The notes: generated by a model not told the origin, from the letters alone. A stretch of 64,000 nucleotides of DNA from an uncultured beta proteobacterium (GCA_903889565.1 CAISYC010000015.1:62001-126000), one strand, 5' to 3'. Shown: positions 18,655 through 27,652, counted from the first letter of the stretch. Translations and numbers: made by a program.

Positions 18655-19914
18655 TCAGTCCAGCGCCAGTAGCAGCGCCGCGAGCAGCACACCAACGCCC
18701 GCCGGCACGCCGATGCGCTCGATCCGCCCCGCGGTCTCGCCGGCGATGATCTCGACCGGCACCTGCGTCTGTTCGAGCACCTTGTTGGTGACCGAATCCT
18801 CAATCATGCGCGTGAAGGAATTCTTGCGCGCCGTGCCGATCACGAGCTGGTCGGACCGGATGCGCCGCGCCACCGCACTGATGGTCTCGGCGCGCTCCCC
18901 GCACTCGACATGCGTCGTATACGGTATGCCGCGCGCATCGAGCAGTTGCCGCGCCGCCTTGAGCGCGCGCGCCGCCGTGTTGCGCTGGTAACCGGCGATA
19001 TCGCGCCGGCTGACAAAGCGCGCAATGTCGCGCGAAAACGGCGTGCACACATGCAACAGATGCAGCTCAATCGACCAGTCGGTCGCGCACCGGCTGATCA
19101 CATGACGCACCGCCTTCAGCGAATTGGCCGAGCCATCGACCGGAAGCAGGACGCGTTTCATCGCATGCCCTCCTTCATCCACGGTTGAACCACGGTTCGT
19201 AGCACTGCCGGCCCGCGCCTCAAGCTGCACGGCGATACGCGCTTCAATGCGGCGGTGATTGCCGCGCCAGCCGTACCACAGCACCGAGGCGATCACCGCG
19301 AAGTACACCAGCGGCGCGATCAGCGCATTGCCGGCCAGCGCATTTTTCAGCAGCGGCTCGCCGAGCATCATTTTGGCCGCCGTCCACGCCAGCACGCCGG
19401 CGCCGAAATAGACAATCGACGGATAGCGGTCAACCCACTTGAGTATCAGCTGGCTGCCCCAGATCACGATCGGAATGCTGATCAAGAGGCCCAGCACCAC
19501 CAGCACAAAGCTGCCGTGCGCGGCGCCGGCCACCGCCAGCACGTTGTCGAGCCCCATCAGTGCATCGGCGACGACGATGGTTTTCATCGCACCCCAGAAG
19601 TTGTCGGCGGAACTCACTTCATGCCCGCCGCCCCCGTCGGCCGGCAGCAGCAGGCGGTAGGCAATCCACACCAGCATCGCGCCGCCGGCCAGCATCAGTC
19701 CCGGCACCTTGAGCAACCACACCACCACGATGGTCAGCGCGCTGCGCACGACGATCGCGCCCGCCGTGCCCCACAGGATGGCGCGCTGTTGCAGGTGTTT
19801 TGGCACGTTGCGCGCGGCCAGTGCGATGACGATTGCGTTGTCGCCCGCCAGCACCAGATCGATGATTACGATCGCCAGCAGTGCCGAGAAAAACTCCGTT
19901 GAAAATAATTCCAT
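18655..19914 (-). CDS. TerC family membrane protein fused to a universal stress protein domain
   Basis: 419 aa. Residues 1-215 are a TerC/YjbE-type integral membrane domain with motifs VLAGDNAIVIALAAR and DALMGLDNVLAVAG, whose aspartates bind the metal; relatives export manganese. Residues 252-395 are a UspA domain (LLPVDGSANSLKAV, and a terminal VIGTARKNSFTRMIEDSVT ATP-binding loop in altered form). A last hydrophobic segment lies at 400-419. The long leader carries a yybP-ykoY riboswitch, so Mn-responsive export is likely. Inside the gene an AAGGAGG lies 7 bases before ATG codon 252, so a free USP may also be made. Confidence 0.9.
   Translation of the reverse strand: MELFSTEFFSALLAIVIIDLVLAGDNAIVIALAARNVPKHLQQRAILWGTAGAIVVRSALTIVVVWLLKVPGLMLAGGAMLVWIAYRLLLPADGGGGHEVSSADNFWGAMKTIVVADALMGLDNVLAVAGAAHGSFVLVVLGLLISIPIVIWGSQLILKWVDRYPSIVYFGAGVLAWTAAKMMLGEPLLKNALAGNALIAPLVYFAVIASVLWYGWRGNHRRIEARIAVQLEARAGSATNRGSTVDEGGHAMKRVLLPVDGSANSLKAVRHVISRCATDWSIELHLLHVCTPFSRDIARFVSRRDIAGYQRNTAARALKAARQLLDARGIPYTTHVECGERAETISAVARRIRSDQLVIGTARKNSFTRMIEDSVTNKVLEQTQVPVEIIAGETAGRIERIGVPAGVGVLLAALLLALD
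19159..19175 (-). promoter_or_regulatory. Internal ribosome binding site and start within the TerC-USP gene
   Basis: AAGGAGG at 19175-19169 matches the anti-Shine-Dalgarno perfectly and sits 7 bases before an in-frame ATG at 19161-19159 (codon 252), the first residue of the universal stress domain. This would allow a separate 168-aa USP product. Confidence 0.6.
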
Positions 19915-19956
19915 GACCTACCCCCTAAATGAGTTGCCATCAACACCCTCAAGGCA

Positions 19957-20098
19957 TTGCAAGCGGCCAGCCGGACCTGTAGTGGCCCGACCAAGGTCTC
20001 GCTTGCAACCTTGCGGCTGCTGTCAGGGCCGGGGCGACTGCCCGTGTTGACGACCCTGACTCGAACGGCGTCGCGCCGTCCGCAAGCTACTCCCCCTG
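19957..20098 (-). ncRNA. yybP-ykoY (manganese) riboswitch in the TerC leader
   Basis: On the minus strand the leader contains GGGGAGTAGCTTG (20095-20083), GTCGTCAACACGGG and GCGAGACCTT (20002-19993), the conserved blocks of the yybP-ykoY class, in the right order. AGCTTGC and GCAAGC close the basal stem. Downstream, CGCTTGCAA (19965-19957) is a perfect 9-base complement of TTGCAAGCG (20008-20000), the 3' strand of that stem, so a competing hairpin can form when ligand is absent. No T-run follows, so control of ribosome access is more likely than termination. The RBS before the TerC ATG is AGGGGGTAGG. Confidence 0.87.
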
Positions 20099-20149
20099 GG
20101 GAGGATGTACCGTGTCCCGGTAGGCAATTCCCCTGCAGGAACGGAGCGG

Positions 20150-20179
20150 ATTATGCAGAGCCGGCCGCCGGCTGCACAA
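20150..20179 (-). promoter_or_regulatory. Predicted promoter for the TerC leader
   Basis: TTGTGC and CATAAT separated by 18 bases on the minus strand, about 50 bases before the riboswitch core. It is back-to-back with the promoter at 20208-20235. Confidence 0.5.
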
Positions 20180-20207
20180 TGAAGATTCGTAATAGCCGGA
20201 CGCAGGC

Positions 20208-20235
20208 TTGCGCGTGGAAAACGCTGACGTATAAT
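20208..20235 (+). promoter_or_regulatory. Predicted promoter for the second riboswitch
   Basis: TTGCGC, 16 bases, then a perfect TATAAT at 20230-20235. The transcript would begin near 20242, about 25 bases before the aptamer. Confidence 0.65.
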
Positions 20236-20267
20236 CGCATCTGCCGGCAGCGATGCCGGCACCCTCC

Positions 20268-20385
20268 AAAGGGGAGTAGCTTGGGTGGTGCCAGCGGTAT
20301 CACCAGGCATGATCGTCAATACGGAACGGCAGCAGTGTTCCCGGTCATACCGGCAGCGGATCAGGGCTGCGAGCGAGACCTTTGC
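20268..20385 (+). ncRNA. yybP-ykoY (manganese) riboswitch before the short LysR-type gene
   Basis: The plus strand holds GGGGAGTAGCTTG (20271-20283), ATCGTCAATACGG and GCGAGACCTTTGCC (20374 on). The first block is identical to that in the divergent TerC leader; TCGTCAAYACGG and GCGAGACCTT are shared too. The 3' aptamer strand GACCTTTGCCC is also the left arm of a terminator hairpin, so aptamer folding and termination exclude each other. Manganese binding would be expected to favour read-through, as in known members that act by antitermination. Confidence 0.88.
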
Positions 20386-20408
20386 CCGACGGGCAATGGT
20401 CTTTTTTT
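20377..20408 (+). terminator. Intrinsic terminator that overlaps the second riboswitch
   Basis: GACC-T-TTGCCC, loop GAC, GGGCAA-T-GGTC, then seven T (20402-20408). The stem is complete and shares its left arm with the riboswitch closing strand, making it the expression platform for the downstream gene. Confidence 0.85.
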
Positions 20409-20485
20409 ACGCCCATTGTTTGTCCGGGGTAAGGGTCCGTGCCTGCGACGGCACGGCATTCAACCACTTGCTCGGGAGCACAGAC

Positions 20486-20836
20486 ATGCCGCAATCGAAA
20501 ATCCGCCGTTACCTCAAGCACGGCACCCTGCCCCAACTCAGCGTGTTCGAGGCCGTTGCCCGCCACGGCAATTTCACGCGCGCCGGCGAAGAACTGCACA
20601 TGGCGCAACCAACCGTGTCGGTGCATATCAAGAAGCTTACCGAAACCGTCGGCCTGCCATTGTTCGAACAAATCGACCGCCGGGCGGAACCGACCGCGGC
20701 CGGACGCCGCCTGCAAGCCGCCTGCGCCGAAATGTTTGCCATCCTCACGCGCACGGAACTCGATTTCGCGGCGATGCGCGAACAAGCGACAACGCCGCCC
20801 GCGCCGCAGACGCAACCGCCGGTCGGCAGCAGCTGA
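20486..20836 (+). CDS. LysR-type DNA-binding domain protein lacking an effector domain
   Basis: 116 aa, consisting of a LysR winged helix-turn-helix (LPQLSVFEAVARHGNFTRAG, MAQPTVSVHIKKL, GLPLFEQIDRR) and linker helix (LQAACAEMFAILTRTELDFAAM), then a short proline-rich tail (TTPPAPQTQPP) and stop. The effector-binding domain of ~200 aa is absent and the downstream sequence does not encode it. The ATG at 20486 follows CGGGAG. The HTH matches that of the full LysR at 17670-18653, so this looks like a shortened paralogue. It lies behind a Mn riboswitch and terminator, so it may be a Mn-controlled repressor or a dimerisation antagonist (inference). Confidence 0.8.
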   Translation: MPQSKIRRYLKHGTLPQLSVFEAVARHGNFTRAGEELHMAQPTVSVHIKKLTETVGLPLFEQIDRRAEPTAAGRRLQAACAEMFAILTRTELDFAAMREQATTPPAPQTQPPVGSS

Positions 20837-20869
20837 GGACCGCGCCGGCGCCGGGCTATAATCGATGGC

Positions 20870-21397
20870 GTGAAAAACAATCGATACCATGTGGCGACCG
20901 GCGCCTGCGCATGGGCCGCGATGCTTTTGTCGCTCGCCGTCCTCGCGGCGCTGCCGGCGCGCGCGCAGAACAGCCTGCTGCCGCCGGCCTGCGCCCGACT
21001 CAGCGGGGACGCGCTCGATCAGTGCGTGCGCAATATCACCACGCCGGTCATCGTGCCCAATCTGGAAGCAACCGAACTGCCGCCGCCGGATCCGGCAGCG
21101 CTGGCCAACTGCACGCGCGTGCTCGCCGCCGATCAGGAGTTCTGCATCTGGCGCAACGAAATCCTGCTGGCCTGTCGTAACCGCGCGAAATATCCGGATT
21201 TCGGCAGTTGCTATACGACGTTCATTGCCAACGTAAACAAACCGCTGATCGCCAGGTGCGAGTTTGAAAAAACCGAAGTCCGCGCGACATGCAGCGCGCG
21301 CAATGCGGTATTCGCGAAATGCCTCGAAGACCCCCTCGGCTACTTCCTCTGCCTGGCGACGCAGGGCCGGCCGGCAGAGAAACCGGCCAAACCCTAG
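20870..21397 (+). CDS. Cysteine-rich exported protein of unknown function
   Basis: Not recognised. 175 aa from a GTG at 20870. The signal peptide ends at about residue 33 (LAVLAALPARAQN). The mature part carries ten cysteines spaced along 130 residues, an even number that suits five disulfides in the periplasm, and a basic, proline-containing tail. It follows the short LysR-type gene by 33 bases on the same strand, so it may share Mn-dependent transcription with it. It is convergent with htpG. Confidence 0.7.
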   Translation: MKNNRYHVATGACAWAAMLLSLAVLAALPARAQNSLLPPACARLSGDALDQCVRNITTPVIVPNLEATELPPPDPAALANCTRVLAADQEFCIWRNEILLACRNRAKYPDFGSCYTTFIANVNKPLIARCEFEKTEVRATCSARNAVFAKCLEDPLGYFLCLATQGRPAEKPAKP

Positions 21398-21428
21398 CGC
21401 TATCACTCCCGCGCAGGCAGGCGTGACA

Positions 21429-23345
21429 TCAGGCCGTACCCTTGTTGTCGAGCACCAGCATCAATTGATTGAGGCGCTTGACGAAGGATGCCGGATCTTC
21501 GAGCTGGCCGCCCTCCGACAGCAGCGCCTGATCGAACAGCACATGACACCAGTCGTCGAAGCGCTGGCCTTCTGCCTCGTATTTCAGGCGCTGCAAAAGC
21601 GGGTGGCGCGGGTTGATTTCGAGTATCGGCTTGGATGATGGCACCTTCTGCCCGGCCGCTTTCAGCAGGCGCTCGAGATTGCCGCCCATCCCGAATTGTT
21701 CGGAGACCAGACAGGCCGGCGATTCGGTAAGCCGCGTAGTGGTGCGCACTTCCTTGACGCCGTCACCCAGCGCCTTTTTGATCTTCTCGACCAGATCCTT
21801 GTATTCGCCGGCGTCTTTTTCCTGTTCCTGCTTGTCCGCTTCGTCGGCGAGCTTGCCGAGATCAAGTTCGCCCTTGGCCACCGATTGCAATTGCTTGCCG
21901 TCGAATTCGTTCAGGTGCGAGACCAGCCATTCGTCGATGCGATCCGACAGCAGCAGCACTTCGATACCCTTCTTGCGGAATACCTCCAGATGCGGACTGT
22001 TCTTCGCCGCCGCAAATGAATCGGCGGTGACGTAGTAGATTTTGTCCTGCTCGGGTTTCATGCGCGCGATGTAATCGGCCAGCGAAACCTCCTGCACTTC
22101 CGTATCGAGCTTGGTCGAAGCAAAGCGGCATATTTTGGCGATCCGCTCGCGGTTGGCCGCATCCTCGCCAACGCCCTCCTTGAACACGCGACCGAACTCG
22201 CCCCAGAATTTGGCGAATTTCTCCTTGTCGTTCTCGGCAAGTTCTTCGATCATGCCGAGCACCCGGCGGGTGGCGCCGGCACGAATCGCGTCGATGTCCT
22301 TTGACTGCTGCAGAATTTCCCGCGACACATTGAGCGGCAGATCGCTGGAGTCGATCACGCCGCGCACGAAACGCAGGTAATTCGGCATCAGCTGCTCGGC
22401 GTCGTCCATGATGAAAACGCGGCGCACGTAGAGCTTGATGCCGTGGCGATGCTCGCGATCGAACAGATCGAACGGCGCCTTCTGCGGCAGGTAAAGGAGC
22501 AGCGTGTATTCCTTGCTGCCCTCGACGCGCGCGTGCGTGTGGGCGAGCGGGCCTTCGAAGTCATGCGCGACGTGCTTGTAGAACTCGTCGTACTGCTCCT
22601 GTGTGATGTCGGCTTTCGGCCGCGCCCACAACGCGTTGGCTTGATTGACGGTTTCGTCTTCGTCCTTGATTACATATTCGGATTTGTCCTTGTCCCACTC
22701 TTCCTTCTTCATCACTACCGGCAGCACGATATGGTCGGAGTACTTGCCGATGATGGAACGCAGGCGGCTGCCCGATAGAAAGTCGTCCTCGCCCTCGCGC
22801 AGGTGCAATGTGATCTCGGTGCCGCGCGTCGCCTTCTCGGCCGGTTCGATGGTGAACTCGCCCGCGCCCTCGGATTCCCAGCGCACGCCGTCAGCGGCCG
22901 CTGCGCCGGCGCGACGCGTGGTCAGCGTGACTTTGTCGGCGACAATGAACGAGGAATAAAAACCGACGCCGAACTGGCCGATCAGGTTGGCATCCTTGGC
23001 CTGGTCGCCGCTCAACGATTTGAAAAACTCCCGTGTGCCCGAGCGCGCGATGGTGCCGATATTGGCGATCACTTCGTCGCGCGACATGCCAATGCCGTTG
23101 TCGGCGATGGTGAGGGTGCGCGCGGCCTTGTCGAAGCCGACGCGGATTTTCAATTCGGCATCGTTTTCAAACAGTTCCTTGTTGGTCAGCGCCTCGAAGC
23201 GCAGCTTGTCGCAGGCATCCGACGCGTTGGAAACCAGTTCGCGCAGGAAAATCTCCTTGTTGCTGTAGAGCGAGTGAATCATGAGGTCGAGCAGCTGCTT
23301 GACCTCGGTCTGAAAGCCCATCGTTTCTTTGGTTGCGGTGTTCAT
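21429..23345 (-). CDS. htpG: Molecular chaperone HtpG (Hsp90)
   Basis: 638 aa, the usual bacterial Hsp90 length. The N-terminal GHKL ATPase shows [37 protein letters not shown] and GQFGVGFYS. The middle domain has [19 protein letters not shown], and the C-terminal dimerisation domain ends with [21 protein letters not shown]. The ATG at 23345 starts [17 protein letters not shown]; the frame extending to 23402 is not coding. A heat-shock-type promoter lies just upstream. Confidence 0.98.
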   Translation of the reverse strand: MNTATKETMGFQTEVKQLLDLMIHSLYSNKEIFLRELVSNASDACDKLRFEALTNKELFENDAELKIRVGFDKAARTLTIADNGIGMSRDEVIANIGTIARSGTREFFKSLSGDQAKDANLIGQFGVGFYSSFIVADKVTLTTRRAGAAAADGVRWESEGAGEFTIEPAEKATRGTEITLHLREGEDDFLSGSRLRSIIGKYSDHIVLPVVMKKEEWDKDKSEYVIKDEDETVNQANALWARPKADITQEQYDEFYKHVAHDFEGPLAHTHARVEGSKEYTLLLYLPQKAPFDLFDREHRHGIKLYVRRVFIMDDAEQLMPNYLRFVRGVIDSSDLPLNVSREILQQSKDIDAIRAGATRRVLGMIEELAENDKEKFAKFWGEFGRVFKEGVGEDAANRERIAKICRFASTKLDTEVQEVSLADYIARMKPEQDKIYYVTADSFAAAKNSPHLEVFRKKGIEVLLLSDRIDEWLVSHLNEFDGKQLQSVAKGELDLGKLADEADKQEQEKDAGEYKDLVEKIKKALGDGVKEVRTTTRLTESPACLVSEQFGMGGNLERLLKAAGQKVPSSKPILEINPRHPLLQRLKYEAEGQRFDDWCHVLFDQALLSEGGQLEDPASFVKRLNQLMLVLDNKGTA

Positions 23346-23391
23346 TGTTGCGGGTTCCCCTGTCGATTCAAGTTGGATCAAACCCCATCGA

Positions 23392-23418
23392 ATTGGGGGC
23401 ATTTACCCCGTTTTCAAG
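23392..23418 (-). promoter_or_regulatory. Sigma-32-type heat shock promoter of htpG
   Basis: On the minus strand CTTGAA (23418-23413) is followed after 13 bases by CCCCCAAT (23399-23392), close to the sigma-32 pattern CTTGAA-N13-17-CCCCATNT. The box ends 46 bases before the htpG start. Confidence 0.75.
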
Positions 23419-23498
23419 TGTTTGTTGTGCCGTGCGGTGGCAATTTACACCTGCCGTCGGTAATATTGGCCGCCCACGAACGACCCGAGGAGACGCCC

Positions 23499-24821
23499 GT
23501 GTATCGATTCAAACCGGCCCTGGCCGGCACCATGCTTGCGCTGGCCGCCATTGCCGCCCACGCCCAGCAGCAGGTCGTGGTCGTCACCTCGTTTCCGAAA
23601 GAGCTGACCGAAGCCTACAAAAAGGCCTTCGAAGCGAAGAATCCCGGCATCAAGGTCGAGATATTGAACAAGCCGACGCCGGCCGGCGTCGCCTATATCC
23701 GCGAAGCCCCGGCCACCAACAAACCCGACGTGTTCTGGGTGTCCGCACCCGACGCCTTTGAAGTGCTGGCGGCCGAAAAGCTGCTCGCCAAAATCGAGTC
23801 GCCAACCAGGGAAGTGCCGGCCAAAATCGGCAACTACCCGATCAATGACCCGCAAGGCTATTACCTCGGCCAGGCGCTCGCCGGCTACGGCATCATGTGG
23901 AATACGCGCTACACCCGCGCCAACAAGCTGCCCGATCCGAAGGAATGGTCGGACCTGACCAAGCCGGTGTATTTCGGCCATGTTGCGATGTCCTCGCCGT
24001 CGCGCTCCGGCACCACCCACCTCACCGTCGAAACCATTCTGCAGGGTGAAGGTTGGACCAAGGGCTGGCGCGACATGCTGATGATCGCCGCCAACTGCGC
24101 CGCGATCACCGAGCGCAGCTTCGGCGTGCCTGACGGCGTCAACAACGGTCAATACGGCATCGGGCTGGTCATCGATTTCTTCGGACTTGCCGGCAAGGCT
24201 TCGAAATTTCCGGTCGAGTTCGTCTATCCGTCGGTGACCGCGATCGTGCCGGCCAATATCGGCATCGTCGCCGGCGCGAAGAATGCGGAAAATGCGAAGA
24301 AGTTCATCAACTATACGATGTCGCCGGAAGGTCAGGAATTGCTGTTTGATCCGGCGATCAGCCGGCTACCGGTACTGCCCTCGGCGTACAAGAAGGCGCC
24401 GGCCGGTTTTCCGAATCCATTCTCGGGCAGCATCAAGCCGAAGGTGAATTTTGATTCCGATCTGGCCGAATCGCGCTACTACGTGGTGAGCTCGATTTTC
24501 GATCAGGCCATCACCTTCAAGCACAAGGATCTGGTCGCCGCCGCCAAAGCCATCAACGCCGCGGCAGCCAAACTCGCCGGCAAGAACAACCCGCAGGCGC
24601 AGCAACTCCTTGCCGATGCGCGCGATCTCGCCTATTCGCCGGTCGTCAGCGAGGAAAAATCGAAGGACAAGGAATTCCTCGCGCTCTACCGCAACACCAA
24701 ACGCGACGCCGAAAAAACCAAACAGACCACTGCGCTCGAAGAATACTGGAGCAACACCGCGCGCAGGAACTACGCGCGCGCGGTCGAACTCGCGGAGCAG
24801 GCCGCGGCGCTGGCCAAATAA
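23499..24821 (+). CDS. ABC transporter periplasmic binding protein
   Basis: 440 aa from a GTG at 23499 preceded by GAGGAG. The signal peptide ends AIAAHAQQ. The mature protein is a family 1 extracellular solute-binding protein of the iron/spermidine type: VVVVTSFPKELTEAYKKAFE, NPGIKVEI, DVFWVSAPDAFEVL, and the late GIVAGAKNAENAKKFINYTMS and AISRLPVLPSAY. The C-terminus is ~80 residues longer than usual and lysine-rich. It heads a transporter operon with the permease and ATPase. Substrate not assignable; ferric iron, polyamine or a phosphonate are possible. Confidence 0.88.
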   Translation: MYRFKPALAGTMLALAAIAAHAQQQVVVVTSFPKELTEAYKKAFEAKNPGIKVEILNKPTPAGVAYIREAPATNKPDVFWVSAPDAFEVLAAEKLLAKIESPTREVPAKIGNYPINDPQGYYLGQALAGYGIMWNTRYTRANKLPDPKEWSDLTKPVYFGHVAMSSPSRSGTTHLTVETILQGEGWTKGWRDMLMIAANCAAITERSFGVPDGVNNGQYGIGLVIDFFGLAGKASKFPVEFVYPSVTAIVPANIGIVAGAKNAENAKKFINYTMSPEGQELLFDPAISRLPVLPSAYKKAPAGFPNPFSGSIKPKVNFDSDLAESRYYVVSSIFDQAITFKHKDLVAAAKAINAAAAKLAGKNNPQAQQLLADARDLAYSPVVSEEKSKDKEFLALYRNTKRDAEKTKQTTALEEYWSNTARRNYARAVELAEQAAALAK

Positions 24822-24860
24822 TGCGCGCGGCGCCGACCCGACGCCGCGTTACCCGCTGAC

Positions 24861-26564
24861 ATGCAGCAGCGGCTGAGCTTCACCCACGCCGCAGTCGCGC
24901 TCGCGATTGCGGCGTTTCTCTTTGTGTTCCTGCTGATCCCGGTGGGCACCGTGGTATACGCCGCCTTCACCAACAGCGACGGCAGCCTGACTCTGGCGCA
25001 TTTCGGTTCCTTTTTCAGCCTGACGCTGATGCGTGAATCGTTCTACAACAGCCTCTACGTCGGCGGCATGAGCGTATTGATCGCATCCATCATCTCGCTG
25101 CCGCTGGCCTACTTTACGATGCGCTTCCAGTTCCGGGGCGCGATCCTGATCCAGACCCTCGGCGTGCTGCCGCTGATCATGCCGCCCTTCGTCGGCGCTG
25201 CCGCCATGCAACTTCTGTTCGGCCGCAGCGGCTCGGTCAACCTGCTGCTCAACGACTGGTTCGGCTTCAGCGTGCGCTTGATGGAAGGCCTCAACGGCGT
25301 GATTTTCGTCGAAGCGCTGCATTACTTCCCGTTCATCCTGCTCAACCTGACGGTGGCGCTGGCCAATATCGACAGCGCAATGGAAGAGTCGGCACAGAAC
25401 CTCGGCGCCAGCGGTTTCCGTTTATTTCGCCGGATCGTGTTTCCATTGGCGATGCCCGGTTACCTCGCTGGCGCCGCACTGGTTTTCCTCAAGGTATTCG
25501 ACGATGTCGGTACGCCGCTCGTATTGAACGTCACCGACATCCTCGCCGCCCAGGCTTATCTGCGCATCACCTCGATCGGCATCGACGATCCGATCGGTTA
25601 TGTCGCCAGCGTCATCATGGTGATCGCCTCGCTGGTCGCGTTGTGGGGCTCGACCTGGGTGATGCGCGGCCGCGATTACGCCACCCAGCAGCGCGGCGGC
25701 TCCTCGCTGGCGCGCCGCCGGCTCAAACCGTGGCAGGCGGTATTTGCCTACGGCTGGATCATTCTGGTCCTGCTCGTCGTGCTGTCGCCGCACCTCGGCA
25801 TTCTGCTGCTGTCGCTGTCCAAGGTGTGGAGCTATTCGGTAGTACCCGACGTTTACACGCTGGACAACTACGTCACCGTGTTCCGCGATTCGGCGGGCAT
25901 GATGACCAACACCCTGCTTTACTGCGGCATCGCCGCCGGCGCCGATGTAGTGATCGGCACCGCCATCGCCTATCTCATTTTGCGCACCAAACTGCCGGGC
26001 CGCCAGTGGCTCGACCTCACCGCCACCGCGGCGATTGCAATTCCCGGCGTGGTGCTTGGCATCGGCTACCTGCGCACCTTCAAGGATTTCCAGTTGCCGT
26101 TTACCGACGAGCCGTTCACCGCGTTCTGGCTGATCATCGCCATCGCCTATGCGGTGCGACGGCTGCCCTACGCCCTGCGTTCCTGCTCGGCGGCGCTGCA
26201 GCAGTTGCATGTATCGCTGGAAGAAGCCGCCGAAAACCTCGGCGCATCGAAGAACCGCACGATTGTCCGTGTGGTGGTGCCGTTGATGGCCGGCGGCATC
26301 CTTGCCGGTTTCGTCACCAGTTTTCTCACTGCGGCAGTCGAACTGTCGGCGACCATCATGCTGGTAACCAAACAAAGCGATGCGCCGATGTCGTATGGCA
26401 TCTATCTCTACATGCAAAGCATCGCCGGCCGCGGCCCCGGCGCCGCGCTGGGCGTGATCGCGGTCATCACCGTCGCGCTCGGCACCTATTTCTCGAACCG
26501 CCTGATCCGCAATCGCGCGGCCGGACAGGACAGCAACCCGCTTAAAACCGGAGTTCACGCATGA
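24861..26564 (+). CDS. ABC transporter permease with two fused domains
   Basis: 567 aa with about twelve membrane segments in two homologous halves. Each has the EAA loop that contacts the ATPase: EESAQNLGASGFRLFRRIVFP at about residue 175 and LEEAAENLGASKNRTIVRVVVP at about residue 455. This fused arrangement is the FbpB/ThiP-like form used by ferric iron and related importers. It follows the binding protein by 39 bases and overlaps the ATPase gene by 4 bases (ATGA). Confidence 0.93.
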   Translation: MQQRLSFTHAAVALAIAAFLFVFLLIPVGTVVYAAFTNSDGSLTLAHFGSFFSLTLMRESFYNSLYVGGMSVLIASIISLPLAYFTMRFQFRGAILIQTLGVLPLIMPPFVGAAAMQLLFGRSGSVNLLLNDWFGFSVRLMEGLNGVIFVEALHYFPFILLNLTVALANIDSAMEESAQNLGASGFRLFRRIVFPLAMPGYLAGAALVFLKVFDDVGTPLVLNVTDILAAQAYLRITSIGIDDPIGYVASVIMVIASLVALWGSTWVMRGRDYATQQRGGSSLARRRLKPWQAVFAYGWIILVLLVVLSPHLGILLLSLSKVWSYSVVPDVYTLDNYVTVFRDSAGMMTNTLLYCGIAAGADVVIGTAIAYLILRTKLPGRQWLDLTATAAIAIPGVVLGIGYLRTFKDFQLPFTDEPFTAFWLIIAIAYAVRRLPYALRSCSAALQQLHVSLEEAAENLGASKNRTIVRVVVPLMAGGILAGFVTSFLTAAVELSATIMLVTKQSDAPMSYGIYLYMQSIAGRGPGAALGVIAVITVALGTYFSNRLIRNRAAGQDSNPLKTGVHA

Positions 26565-27652
26565 ACACACTATCGCATCGCAAAGTCCGCGTGCAGATCG
26601 ACAACGTCAGCCTCGCCTACGGCGCGACGAAAGTGCTGCGCGATGTGAGCATCAATATCGAACCCGGCGAGTTCTTCGCCCTGCTCGGCCCGTCCGGCTC
26701 GGGCAAATCGACGCTGCTGCGCATGCTGGCCGGATTCAACCAGCCGCAGTCCGGTTCGATCCGGGTCGACGATACCGACATTACGGGTATCCCACCGTGG
26801 AAGCGCGACATCGGCATGGTGTTCCAGAACTATGCGCTGTGGCCGCACATGACGGTCGCTGCCAACGTCGCCTTCGGCCTCGAGGAACGCAAGCTGCCGC
26901 GCGAAGAGATCAATCGTCGTGCAGCCGCCGCGCTCGAACTGGTCGGCCTCGCCGATTACGGTTCGCGCCGCCCGAATCAACTTTCCGGCGGCCAGCAACA
27001 ACGCGTCGCGGTGGCGCGCACCATCGCGATCGAACCGAAGGTGCTGCTGCTGGACGAGCCGCTGTCCAACCTCGACGCCAAGCTCAGAGTGCATATGCGC
27101 ACCGAACTGCTGGCGCTGCAAAGGAAGCTCGGCATCACGACGATTTTCGTCACCCACGACCAGGAAGAAGCGCTGTCGATCGCCGACCGCGTAGCGGTGC
27201 TCGACGGCGGCGTGATCCAGCAGGTCGGCACGCCGACCACGCTGTTCGATCGGCCGGTCAACCGCTTCATCGCCAATTTCGTCGGCACCATCAATCTGGT
27301 GCGCGGCGAGGTCAGCGGCGACGGGTCTGCCTTGCACTTTGCCGCGCCGCTGCTCGGCAACCGCACGCTGACGGTGACCGACTGCCGGCCCGGCACCGCC
27401 GAACTCGCGATCCGTCCGCACGCCTTGAAGGTCGTCGCCGCCGGAAATGCCCCCCACGATGAACGTCTGTGGGTCGATGGCGGCGTCACCGAACGCGAGT
27501 TTCTCGGTGAATTCATGCGCTACCGCGTCGATGTCGCCGGCACATCGCTGGTGGCCGATGCGCCCCACTTTGGCGGCGCCGGTCATGCGCCCGGTACGCG
27601 CGTGCAACTCGGCATCGATCCGGCGACCGTCAATATATTGCCGGCGGCTTAG
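26561..27652 (+). CDS. ABC transporter ATP-binding protein
   Basis: 363 aa. Walker A GPSGSGKST at about residue 47, Q-loop VFQNYALWPHMTV, signature LSGGQQQRVAVAR, Walker B LLLDEPLSNLDA, H-loop FVTHDQEEA, and a C-terminal TOBE domain (about 240-360). It belongs to the PotA/FbpC group that energises import of iron, polyamines and similar solutes. The ATG at 26561 overlaps the permease stop. It completes a three-gene importer. Confidence 0.95.
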   Translation: MNTLSHRKVRVQIDNVSLAYGATKVLRDVSINIEPGEFFALLGPSGSGKSTLLRMLAGFNQPQSGSIRVDDTDITGIPPWKRDIGMVFQNYALWPHMTVAANVAFGLEERKLPREEINRRAAAALELVGLADYGSRRPNQLSGGQQQRVAVARTIAIEPKVLLLDEPLSNLDAKLRVHMRTELLALQRKLGITTIFVTHDQEEALSIADRVAVLDGGVIQQVGTPTTLFDRPVNRFIANFVGTINLVRGEVSGDGSALHFAAPLLGNRTLTVTDCRPGTAELAIRPHALKVVAAGNAPHDERLWVDGGVTEREFLGEFMRYRVDVAGTSLVADAPHFGGAGHAPGTRVQLGIDPATVNILPAA

